DNA of 9,637 bases from an uncultured Planctomycetaceae bacterium (GTDB taxonomy: Bacteria; Planctomycetota; Planctomycetia; Pirellulales; Pirellulaceae), in contig CAIYOB010001088.1 of the NCBI GenBank assembly GCA_903927685.1, positions 1 to 9,637 on the forward strand, in the 5' to 3' direction. Below are positions 1 through 5,989 of this stretch, piece by piece. The translations under genes were made by a program, and so were the position numbers. The first letter of the stretch is position 1, and each line of letters starts with the position of its first letter. Under the pieces are notes generated by a model, which saw nothing but the letters and a program-made list of their open reading frames with translations, was not told the origin of the DNA and did not search any database.

Positions 1-354
1 CGGCAAAGCCCGTCCGTCCCGGTCTGGGTCGAGGCGTTGTTCGGGCTAAAGCAACTGGATGACGCGGCGTGGAAGACCCTCCGCGAAGCGTCGCCGATCA
101 GCTATGTACGGCCGGGCCTACCGCCGTACCTGCTGATTCACGGCACGCAGGACGACAAGGTGCCGTTCGCGCAGTCGCTGAGATTCCGGGAGCAGATGCA
201 CGCCGCCGGCAATGCCTGCGAGTTGATCGCCATCGACGGCGGCGCCCACGGCATGGGCGGGTGGGAGCGAATCGATCCCAGCTACAAGGACCAACTGGTG
301 GCCTGGCTGCGGGCGACCCTGGGCGACCGGCAGAAATTGGCTTACCCAGAATGA
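1..354 (+). CDS. alpha/beta hydrolase, C-terminal fragment (5' end outside window)
   Basis: The frame is open from the first base and ends at TGA 352-354, giving 117 residues of a longer protein. The fragment carries the end of an alpha/beta hydrolase fold: a strand with HGTQDDKVP (about residues 47-55), matching the HGxxDxxVP signature that supplies the acid of the catalytic triad, then GGAHG (residues 81-85), which supplies the catalytic histidine. The nucleophile serine (GxSxG) would lie upstream, outside the window. The layout fits acetyl-xylan/feruloyl esterase-like or S9 prolyl-oligopeptidase-like hydrolases, often secreted and active on plant polysaccharide esters. The substrate cannot be told from this piece, and no signal peptide can be judged. 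It is the only plus-strand gene and converges with the oxidoreductase ending at 557. Fold assignment is firm; substrate is open. Confidence 0.85.
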   Translation, partial: RQSPSVPVWVEALFGLKQLDDAAWKTLREASPISYVRPGLPPYLLIHGTQDDKVPFAQSLRFREQMHAAGNACELIAIDGGAHGMGGWERIDPSYKDQLVAWLRATLGDRQKLAYPE

Positions 355-455
355 TCTCCTGCAGAGTAATCCATGTCTCAGGCCGAGCGATTCCGCGATC
401 GCTGGCGGGGCAAGGATCATCGCAGGCAATCCGCTTCCAGGAGAGACCTATCGCA

Positions 456-486
456 CAGCCCCGAGCCTGACGGCGGTCGGGGGCTG
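456..486. terminator. stem-loop in the convergent intergenic gap
   Basis: CAGCCCCGA (456-464) pairs with TCGGGGGCTG (477-486) with one bulged G and a 12-base loop. It sits about 100 bases past the plus-strand hydrolase stop and about 70 bases past the minus-strand oxidoreductase stop, where a shared terminator would be expected. Neither strand has a T-run after the stem, so intrinsic termination is uncertain. Confidence 0.35.
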
Positions 487-527
487 GCGTCATCCTACGC
501 CGCCAGCGCGAGAGCGGCAAGGGGAAA

Positions 528-553
528 CCCCGGGCCCGACAGAGCCCCGGGCC
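528..553 (-). terminator. weak GC-rich hairpin after the 557-1750 gene
   Basis: CCCCGGGCC occurs twice (528-536 and 545-553), and each copy holds the self-complementary CCCGGG, so the copies can pair as a 6-bp stem with an 11-base loop. It begins a few bases after the TAG at 557-559. Only TTT follows on the minus strand. It is a plausible transcript end but weak as an intrinsic terminator. Confidence 0.3.
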
Positions 554-556
554 GGA

Positions 557-1750
557 CTAGATCTTGTACTGCGGGATCTTCAGCCACTCGCCGCCGCGGA
601 GCGCCGATTGGTGAGCCACGATGCCGGCGACGGTCATATTCAGCGCCTGGGCGATGTCCACCAGCGGCTTGCGGTCCTGGAGGATCGCCGTCACGAACTC
701 GTTCATCAGTTGGCCGTGCGAACCGCCGTGTCCGCCGGCCTCGACGCCGGGCGGCAGCGGGGGACGGGCCAGCGATGGCAGGTTCTGTTCCTGTCCTTCG
801 TATTTTCCATAGAACGTGCCTCGCTGTCCGCGGACGCGGCCCATTTCGCCGCCGGCTCCAGGCGTGTCCCAGCTGACGGCCATCCGCGACATGCCGCCTT
901 CGCTGGTGCGGAACAGGGCGATTTCCGTGCCGAAGGGGTTGCCGTAGCGGTTGTTCTCCGGCTGCAGCCATTTCGTCAGGCTGGGGATGCCCAAACACGA
1001 GACGTCGGTAAAGCTGCCGGCGGTCACACCCACGTAGTAGGCGTTGGAATGCGTCGGATACCATTGCGGCGGTCCGCCGATCCGCCAGCCCTGGTACGAA
1101 TCGATCGGCTCGGCGGTGTAGTGATAGTACTCGCCTTCGGAGTACACCAACTTGCCGAACCCGCCGGCCTGGTAGATCTGCCGCATCGCGTGCAAGTCCT
1201 CGTGGAAATACGAGGTCTCGAACATCATGTACGTCCGGCCGCTGGACTTGACCGTCTCGAACAGCTGATCGGCTTCCTCGAGCGAGCCGAACGTCGCCGG
1301 GACGGCGCACGCGACGTGCTTGCCGTGCTTCAACACCTCGATGCAATGCCGGGCGTGACTGGGCGCATCGGTAGCGACGAACACGGCTTCGATCTTGTCG
1401 TCTTTGACCAATTCCTCGAGCGCGGGATAGGTCTTCTCACAGCGGCATGCCTGGGCCAAGGCGGCACAGCGGTCGGGGAACAAGTCGCTGACGGCCACGA
1501 TTTCCACGTTGGGATGGTGCTGGAAACTGAACGCGGCCCCGAACTGGCACACGCCGAAGCCGACGATGCCGACACGCAGCTTGCGGTCGGACACGGGCTT
1601 CCAGCCCTGAGAGGCATTGGGGGCTGTCGGTGCCGCCTCGAAGCCTTGAATCACCGGCTCGGCCGCCGAGGCCGGCCTGTGCAGGCCGAGCACCGCGGCC
1701 CCAACACCCAAAGTCTGCAGGAAAGAACGCCGTGAGGTCTGCTCGTACAT
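557..1750 (-). CDS. Tat-exported Gfo/Idh/MocA family oxidoreductase, EKP motif lost
   Basis: A 397-residue protein of the Gfo/Idh/MocA family (NAD(P)-dependent sugar or inositol dehydrogenases and relatives). Residues 1-30 form a Tat signal: SRRSFLQ (6-12), a short hydrophobic run, then a likely cleavage after PASAA. The Rossmann glycine motif follows (GIVGFG, 61-66) with acidic SDLFPD (88-93) after the second strand. The strand that normally ends in E-K-P reads HVACAVPA (145-152), so A149-V150-P151 replace it and the usual catalytic/cofactor lysine is missing. The C-terminal half holds THSNAYYVG (233-241) and TDVSCLG (248-254), likely the substrate side. The start at 1750 is chosen because GGAG lies 7 bases upstream and the Tat motif is then N-terminal; an in-frame start at 1813 would add 21 residues before the signal. 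Substrate unknown. It may be a binding protein or use another residue for catalysis. Confidence 0.88.
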   Translation of the reverse strand: MYEQTSRRSFLQTLGVGAAVLGLHRPASAAEPVIQGFEAAPTAPNASQGWKPVSDRKLRVGIVGFGVCQFGAAFSFQHHPNVEIVAVSDLFPDRCAALAQACRCEKTYPALEELVKDDKIEAVFVATDAPSHARHCIEVLKHGKHVACAVPATFGSLEEADQLFETVKSSGRTYMMFETSYFHEDLHAMRQIYQAGGFGKLVYSEGEYYHYTAEPIDSYQGWRIGGPPQWYPTHSNAYYVGVTAGSFTDVSCLGIPSLTKWLQPENNRYGNPFGTEIALFRTSEGGMSRMAVSWDTPGAGGEMGRVRGQRGTFYGKYEGQEQNLPSLARPPLPPGVEAGGHGGSHGQLMNEFVTAILQDRKPLVDIAQALNMTVAGIVAHQSALRGGEWLKIPQYKI

Positions 1751-1757
1751 CGGAGGG

Positions 1758-1761
1758 CTCC
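1758..1761 (-). promoter_or_regulatory. ribosome binding site deciding the start at 1750
   Basis: On the minus strand GGAG is followed by CCCTCCG and then ATG at 1750-1748, a 7-base spacing. Just upstream is a small inverted repeat, GTTCT/AGAAC (1766-1770 and 1776-1780, 5-base loop), which could be an operator half-pair but is short enough to be chance. Confidence 0.6.
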
Positions 1762-1903
1762 ATTGGTTCTGGTTGAGAACACTATCCCACCACGTGTATG
1801 TCGTGGCGGACATTGAGGAGGATTGCCGAGCCGTGTGCGCCGCAAGTCACGCAACCGGCCGGAGCGCGGGGTTGGACCCGCTCGCCTGACGCAACAAATC
1901 CCA

Positions 1904-1935
1904 GGCTGTCCGCAGTCGGGGGACCGCGGACAGCC
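1904..1935 (-). terminator. strong hairpin downstream of the 1961-3274 oxidoreductase
   Basis: GGCTGTCCGC (1904-1913) is perfectly complementary to GCGGACAGCC (1926-1935). Inside, GTC (1915-1917) pairs with GAC (1922-1924) across one A/C mismatch, leaving a GGGG loop. The hairpin starts 25 bases after the TAG at 1961-1963, where a terminator belongs. The minus-strand sequence after it (TGGGATTTGTTG) is only moderately T-rich. It suggests the two oxidoreductases are at least partly separate transcription units. Confidence 0.55.
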
Positions 1936-1960
1936 CTCAAGAAACCAGTCGCTTGCTGGC

Positions 1961-3274
1961 CTACACGAACTTCGTCACGCCCGGCATGGCGACTTCGGGA
2001 ATCTTGACATCACCCCACTCGTACTTGGCAGGCGACAAGTCTTCCTTGGAATTCAGCGCCATGTCCCAGGTGATCTCTTCTCCCGTATAGCAAGCCATGC
2101 GGCCCATGATGGCCAGGAGCGTGCTGTAGGACATGTACGTGCCGTTGTTGATCGTCTGGCCGGCACGGATGGCGGCGAACAACTCTTGGTGCTCGACATC
2201 GTACATGCTGGGGCTGGGGCCGTCATAGCGCCATTCGCCCTGGTCGTTAGCGATCCGCGGCCGGTTTCCCGTGCCCAGCACGATCGCCTTGCCCTTGGTG
2301 CCCAGGATGTAATCGTCGGTGTCGTTCTTGCAGCCTTTCATTTGGCGCGTATAGGCGAACGTCTTGACGCCGCTGTCCCATTCGTAGCAGACCGCGTGGT
2401 GATCGTAGATGTTGCCCCACATCGGCTCCGTCCGCACTTGGCGACCACCGAGGCCCACACACTTGGCCGGCGGTTTGTCGCCGTTGAGCCAGAGGGCCTT
2501 GTCCAGGCTGTGGATATGCTGCTCGACGTTGTGGTCACCCGACAGCCATGTGTAGTAGTACCAGTTCCGCAGCTGGTATTCCATCTCGGTCCACTCCGGC
2601 TGGCGGGTCCGGTGCCAGAGCGTGCCGGCGAGATAGTTTTCCTGGATCGCGACGATGTCGCCGATCGCCCCGTCCTGGATGCGTTTGATCGTTTCCCGGA
2701 CGCCATAGTCATAGCGCCAACACAAGCCGGAAACGAGGTTCAGGTTTTTCTGTTTCGCCAGCTCGGTGCTTTCCAAGACGTGCCGCACGCCGGGACCATC
2801 GACGGCGACGGGCTTTTCGCAGAATACGTGCTTGCCCTGTTCGATTGCGTACCGCAGGTGCCGCGGGCGGAAATGTGGCGGTTCGGCTAGCAGCACGACG
2901 TCCACGCCCGAATCGATCACGCCCTTGTACGCGTCGAACCCGGAAAACGCACACTCGTCTGTCACTGCGTATTTCTCTTTCAGTGACGTTTGCAGGACCT
3001 TCCGGGCCTGATCCAGGCGATCGGGAAACAATTCGCCCATCGCGGTCAACTTGACATTGGGATCGGCGTTCATGGCGTTCGCGGCCGCCCCGCTGCCGCG
3101 GCCGCCGCAACCGATCAGGCCGACTTTCAGCACGCCGTCCGCGGCGGCATGGGCCATCCGGGCGGAGCCCAGAGTCGCGGCCAGCGAGCCGCTGACTACC
3201 GCTGCGGCGGAGCCTTTCAGAAAGTCCCGGCGAGACGCGCTCGGGCGAACATCAATCCGGTTGGATTCCGTCAT
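1961..3274 (-). CDS. Tat-exported Gfo/Idh/MocA family oxidoreductase (canonical motifs)
   Basis: A 437-residue NAD(P)-dependent oxidoreductase of the Gfo/Idh/MocA family, in the long form common in planctomycetes and Bacteroidota. Residues 14-20 (SRRDFLK) are a twin-arginine motif, followed by an Ala-rich h-region and a likely cleavage at AHA-AA (41-45), so it should be exported folded with its cofactor, as is known for glucose-fructose oxidoreductase. Visible domains: Rossmann GLIGCGGRGSG (52-62); the family's E-K-P at 153-155 in GKHVFCEKP, with the lysine present; and GDHNVEQHIHSLD (246-258) in the C-terminal alpha/beta domain, with conserved histidines usually near the substrate. The start at 3274 is supported by AAGGAG 6 bases upstream and by placing the Tat motif at the N-terminus; longer in-frame extensions up to 3691 run into the neighbouring gene and look non-coding. 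Substrate is probably a sugar, polyol or derivative, but not determinable here. Confidence 0.93.
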   Translation of the reverse strand: MTESNRIDVRPSASRRDFLKGSAAAVVSGSLAATLGSARMAHAAADGVLKVGLIGCGGRGSGAAANAMNADPNVKLTAMGELFPDRLDQARKVLQTSLKEKYAVTDECAFSGFDAYKGVIDSGVDVVLLAEPPHFRPRHLRYAIEQGKHVFCEKPVAVDGPGVRHVLESTELAKQKNLNLVSGLCWRYDYGVRETIKRIQDGAIGDIVAIQENYLAGTLWHRTRQPEWTEMEYQLRNWYYYTWLSGDHNVEQHIHSLDKALWLNGDKPPAKCVGLGGRQVRTEPMWGNIYDHHAVCYEWDSGVKTFAYTRQMKGCKNDTDDYILGTKGKAIVLGTGNRPRIANDQGEWRYDGPSPSMYDVEHQELFAAIRAGQTINNGTYMSYSTLLAIMGRMACYTGEEITWDMALNSKEDLSPAKYEWGDVKIPEVAMPGVTKFV

Positions 3275-3280
3275 CGGGTG

Positions 3281-3286
3281 CTCCTT
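3281..3286 (-). promoter_or_regulatory. ribosome binding site deciding the start at 3274
   Basis: On the minus strand AAGGAG stands 6 bases before the ATG at 3274-3272. This is the best Shine-Dalgarno sequence in the window and rules out the longer in-frame starts further upstream. Confidence 0.75.
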
Positions 3287-3326
3287 AACATGTGGAGGGA
3301 GGAATCGAGCAGTAAGCGAAGGGCCT

Positions 3327-3356
3327 ATCATACCCCGGCCCGCCGCCCTTGTGCAA
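3327..3356 (-). promoter_or_regulatory. sigma70-like promoter for the 1961-3274 oxidoreductase
   Basis: On the minus strand TTGCAC (3356-3351) and TATGAT (3332-3327) are separated by 18 bases; TATGAT matches the -10 consensus in five of six positions and TTGCAC matches the -35 in four of six. Transcription would start near 3320, giving a leader of roughly 45 bases ending in the AAGGAG site. The promoter lies just after the end of the degenerate dockerin gene, so this oxidoreductase likely has its own transcript. Confidence 0.6.
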
Positions 3357-3362
3357 GCTTGC
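3353..3362. promoter_or_regulatory. 10-bp palindrome overlapping the -35 element
   Basis: GCAAGCTTGC is a perfect 10-base palindrome covering four of the six bases of the candidate -35 hexamer. A dimeric repressor bound there would block the promoter. No regulator gene lies nearby, and a 10-base palindrome alone is modest evidence. Confidence 0.3.
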
Positions 3363-3377
3363 TCCCGGCCCACTGCC

Positions 3378-4613
3378 TCAGAGGCCCGCGAGGTCGTTGC
3401 CGAAATCCGTCCAGACGTCGTCCAGCACAGCCACCGGAGCGTCCCGTACCGCAGACTCCCAGTCCCGGGTGGCCTTGACCAGCGGCGCAACGACTTGGGT
3501 CCTTGGCTAGCCGGAATCGTCGGAGCGGAGCGATCCGGAGGACGGCCGACGAGCGGCAGTCGCCCGAGCACTGTCGCCGTGCAGACCGGGAGCCGCCGGT
3601 GAGTGCGGCCGCCCAGGCGGAAACAGACCGAGGTCCGCGGGATGCCAAGGGGCGCCCGATGGCAGCGCCGCGAATTCCGCATGCGCCGCATCCGCCGCCG
3701 CCCGCCCGGCCTCGCCCTCGCCCGCGAACGCCGTCAGACGGTTGATGTGATTGATCACCAGCAGGACGTCTTGTGGCGTGATGTCGTCCTGACCGTCGAC
3801 GTCATACCAGCGCAGGGGAGAAGCGGGTTCGGCGGGCAACTGGCTGGCGCCCGGATGCGAGTTGAGTTCGTAGACGATGGTCTGCACGCCGCTGTCGCTC
3901 GGCTCCGGAGTGTAGCTGAGCGAGTGGTCGGCATGGACAACGACACTGCCCCGACTCGGTACGGAGGTCAGCCCGTCGAGATACAAGGGATCTTGGTCCG
4001 GATCGAGATCGTTCGCCAGCGGGTGGATGGTCACCGTCGTTCCGGCGACCACCAGCGCCGAGTCCGGTACCGCCTGGGGAGGGTGATCCACAAACATCAC
4101 GGTGACCGTAAAGTGCTCATCGATCGAAGAGCCGGCGGAGTCGGTGGCGTGCAGCGTGATGTGGGCGATTCCCTGATGAAAGGCGAGCGGCTGGATGTCC
4201 AGCAGGAAGTCGCCGGGATTCGGGCCCTCCGTCACGGAAAAGGAGTTGGCAGGCAGCAGGTCGGGCTTGTCGCTGGTGATCGTGAACGAGACCGTCCCCG
4301 CGCCGGGCGATTGCCGCACGGCTCGGAACGGAATCGGGGCCAGCGGTTCGTCCTCGAACACGAACACGTCGTGAATGGCCGAAACGAGCGGCGGCAACGG
4401 GACGTGCTCGATGGCCGCCAATGCGTCCGGCCCGGTGGTTGCATCCGCCGCGACGACGTCCGCCCCGGAGAGCGTCCCGCCCGCCAGTCCGTACAGGTCC
4501 CGGGTCACCTTGCCGTCCGCCAGGACCTTGGCTTGGACGACCAGCCGCGCCAGATCGACCACGTCGGTCGCTCTGTCGACGAGCGCCTCGTCATTCACCA
4601 CCGTGGCGTGCAC
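3378..4613 (-). pseudogene. degenerate extracellular protein with Ig/cadherin-like repeats and a dockerin motif, interrupted by an amber codon
   Basis: The frame runs from GTG at 4613 to TAG at 3507-3509 (368 residues). Visible are an Ig/cadherin-like module (about 80-176), a second one of the tandem-95/Big_9 type with HPLANDLDPDQDPLYLDG (197-214) (about 177-251), and a type I dockerin-like calcium loop DVDGQDDITPQD followed by VLLVINHINRL (271-293), with Gln where Asp usually sits at loop position 5. Such modules occur near the C-terminus of large secreted planctomycete proteins. After the TAG the same frame continues for 42 codons to TGA at 3378-3380 with coding-like, high-GC third positions and an acidic, regular end (LVKATRDWESAVRD, then VLDDVWTDFGNDLAGL), typical of these proteins' tails. 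The GTG has no Shine-Dalgarno site, lies in a hairpin, and no signal peptide follows; the frame is open to 4883 without any ATG, GTG or TTG. I read this as a 5'-truncated, nonsense-bearing remnant. A functional short protein remains possible. Confidence 0.6.
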
Positions 4614-4647
4614 CCAAGAACAGAAATAGTTCTGTTTTTGGGGGTGC
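4610..4647. repeat. long inverted repeat (hairpin) at the 5' edge of the dockerin gene
   Basis: CCCAAGAACAGAA (4613-4625) pairs with TTCTGTTTTTGGG (4630-4642) over 13 positions with one G-T wobble and a 4-base ATAG loop. The stem extends by three pairs (GCA with TGC, 4610-4612 and 4645-4647) after two bulged Gs. It overlaps the only possible start codon (GTG 4613-4611) of the gene below. No T-run follows on either strand, so it is not a standard terminator. It could be a translation-blocking leader hairpin, a protein-binding palindrome, or the scar of a rearrangement. Confidence 0.75.
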
Positions 4648-4648
4648 G

Positions 4649-4910
4649 ATTGCAGGTTTCTTTCTGCAAAGTCCCGGTAATTGCAGAAAATATCAACGCA
4701 AGTAACGTAATATAGCGCATTGACTCTAATGTTTATTTCCGTGGAGGTCGCACCGGTACCGTGGGTTGGCTCCTGCCTGTTGCTGGAAAGCGGCCGACTG
4801 TTTTCGTGCTGCTCGCCAGGGTTCGCGACGACCGGTGCGGCTGGCCCCCCCGCGAGGACATTAAGCCCTTCGATCAGGGATGATTATTGCAGTTCGGTGG
4901 AGAATTGCAG
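4649..4910 (+). repeat. four copies of heptamer ATTGCAG
   Basis: ATTGCAG occurs at 4649-4655, 4680-4686, 4886-4892 and 4904-4910, all in the same orientation (CTGCAAT on the minus strand). The spacings (31, 206 and 18 bases) are irregular. They may be binding sites for a regulator, or chance plus local duplication. Confidence 0.45.
4661..4689. repeat. second inverted repeat, 9-bp perfect stem
   Basis: TTTCTGCAA (4661-4669) is perfectly complementary to TTGCAGAAA (4681-4689), with an 11-base loop. CTGCAA at 4664-4669 can instead pair with the other TTGCAG at 4650-4655, so two mutually exclusive hairpins are possible. This lies 13 bases from the hairpin at 4610-4647. Confidence 0.6.
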
Positions 4911-4939
4911 CGGCGACGGCGAAAGGATCGGCGGAGCTG

Positions 4940-4974
4940 TCCGGCGGGCATTCCTCGTTGCGGTCACCGCCGGA
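4940..4974 (-). terminator. stem-loop just after the 2-hydroxyacid dehydrogenase
   Basis: TCCGGCGG (4940-4947) is perfectly complementary to CCGCCGGA (4967-4974) with a 19-base loop, starting three bases past the TAG at 4978-4980. It marks a likely end of the xylA-rlmKL-dehydrogenase transcript, but the loop is long and no T-run follows. Confidence 0.3.
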
Positions 4975-4977
4975 TGG

Positions 4978-5961
4978 CTACCATTTCCAGGCGTCCCGCA
5001 GCCCGCGGTTGACCACGCACTGGGCCGGCCAGCGGCCTTGATACAGGTCGGCAATACACTGGGCCGCGATACTGGTCATCGCGACTTCGGAGTATTCGTC
5101 CAAACCGCCGGCATGTGTGCACAAGACGACGTTGTCCAACTGCAGCAGGGGACTGTCCAGCGGCAGCGGCTCCTGCTTGAAGACGTCCAAGCCGGCCCCG
5201 AACAGGTGCCCGTTGCGAAGCGCTGCGCACAATGCTGCTTCGTCCACCGTCGCCCCGCGGGACATGTTGATCAGGATCGCTCCACGCTTCATCTTGGCCA
5301 ACGTCTGGGCATTGATCAGGTCCGCCGTCGCCGGCAGGCTGGGCATGTGCAAGCTGACCACGTCCGCTTCGCGCAGCAAGTCGTCAAACGACCGCAAGCC
5401 GATGCCGTGCTGGCGGGCGAACTCCAAATCGGGCTGCGGATCACAGGCGATCACGTTCATTTGCAGGCCCAGGACCCGCGTCGCCAGCGTCTTGCCGATC
5501 CGTCCCAAACCGACGATGCCATACGTCTTGCCCGCCAGTTGCGGGAGAGCGCGCCTCGCCCAGACGCCCGTCCGCACTTGCCGCTCCCGCTCGATGATCC
5601 CCCGCGTCAGGCACAGCAGCAAGGCGAGCGTATGTTCCGCCGCCGACACTTCGACGGCGCCGGGCGTGATGGTGACGACGATCCCCAAGTCCGTCGCGGC
5701 GGCGATGTCGACCGAATCGTATCCGACACCCGAGCGGGCGACGACGCGCAATTGCGAGTGGGCCAGGATGTCGCGGGTCAGCGGTTCGGTGCTGGCCAGC
5801 ACCGCGTCCACGCCGGCCACGACTTGGCGGAGGATGGCAGGATTGGCCAGATCCGCGTCGGCCGGCGGGTACAGCACCTCGCAGCCGGCTTGTTCGAGGA
5901 TCTCGCGGTACTTGCCGGGCCGTTGGTTCCACATCGGCGGGGTCACGAGCACGCGAGGCAT
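4978..5961 (-). CDS. D-isomer 2-hydroxyacid dehydrogenase (SerA-like, no ACT domain)
   Basis: A 327-residue NAD-dependent D-2-hydroxyacid dehydrogenase, cytosolic with no signal peptide. The substrate-binding half (1-99, with RSGVGYDSVDI at 76-86) flanks the nucleotide domain, whose GLGRIG (151-156) and D174 at the end of the next strand indicate NAD rather than NADP. The family's catalytic triad is visible: R235 in NMSRGATVDE, E264 in DVFKQEP and H283 in CTHAGG. The histidine context TH replaces the commoner PH. Phosphoglycerate dehydrogenases of serine synthesis usually run to 400-530 residues with ACT or ASB domains; those are absent, so 3-phosphoglycerate oxidation is possible but glyoxylate/hydroxypyruvate-type or sugar-acid substrates are equally plausible. 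GGAG lies 8 bases before the ATG at 5961. The gene follows rlmKL by 28 bases and is probably last in that operon. Confidence 0.92.
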   Translation of the reverse strand: MPRVLVTPPMWNQRPGKYREILEQAGCEVLYPPADADLANPAILRQVVAGVDAVLASTEPLTRDILAHSQLRVVARSGVGYDSVDIAAATDLGIVVTITPGAVEVSAAEHTLALLLCLTRGIIERERQVRTGVWARRALPQLAGKTYGIVGLGRIGKTLATRVLGLQMNVIACDPQPDLEFARQHGIGLRSFDDLLREADVVSLHMPSLPATADLINAQTLAKMKRGAILINMSRGATVDEAALCAALRNGHLFGAGLDVFKQEPLPLDSPLLQLDNVVLCTHAGGLDEYSEVAMTSIAAQCIADLYQGRWPAQCVVNRGLRDAWKW

Positions 5962-5989
5962 GGGATTGTCTCCGGAGGGCAGGGGCGGG

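Larger units (their letters stand above)
4614..4977. other. 364-base gene-free region with an AT-rich island
   Basis: I find no protein or RNA gene here. Positions about 4615-4740 are clearly richer in A and T than anything else in the window, as expected of a promoter or leader, or of foreign or relic DNA. The stretch holds two inverted repeats and four ATTGCAG heptamers listed separately. On the minus strand TATATT (4714-4709) could serve as a -10 element but no matching -35 is evident. The remainder (about 4741-4977) is GC-rich and featureless apart from a stem-loop near the 4978 stop. Confidence 0.6.

Noticed and set aside
1751..1813. Upstream in-frame start at 1813 for the 557-1750 oxidoreductase
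   Set aside because: It would put 21 residues before the twin-arginine motif, whereas the 1750 ATG has a well-spaced GGAG.
608..2890. Plus-strand open frames at 608-1735 and 1823-2890 opposite the two oxidoreductases
   Set aside because: Compositionally biased antisense frames; the minus-strand genes have full domain and signal-peptide evidence.
3275..3691. In-frame N-terminal extension of the 1961-3274 oxidoreductase up to 3691
   Set aside because: The extra 139 residues are Arg-rich and motif-free, would bury the Tat signal, and overlap the dockerin gene's tail. A strong Shine-Dalgarno site sits at the 3274 start.
4610..4689. CRISPR array, integron attC site or insertion-sequence end
   Set aside because: There are only two unlike hairpins and irregular heptamers: no repeat-spacer periodicity, no transposase or integrase gene, and no matching terminal inverted repeat or target duplication in the window.
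3603..4715. Plus-strand open frame across the dockerin gene
   Set aside because: No domain is recognisable, while the minus strand shows a dockerin calcium loop and tandem-95-type Ig module.
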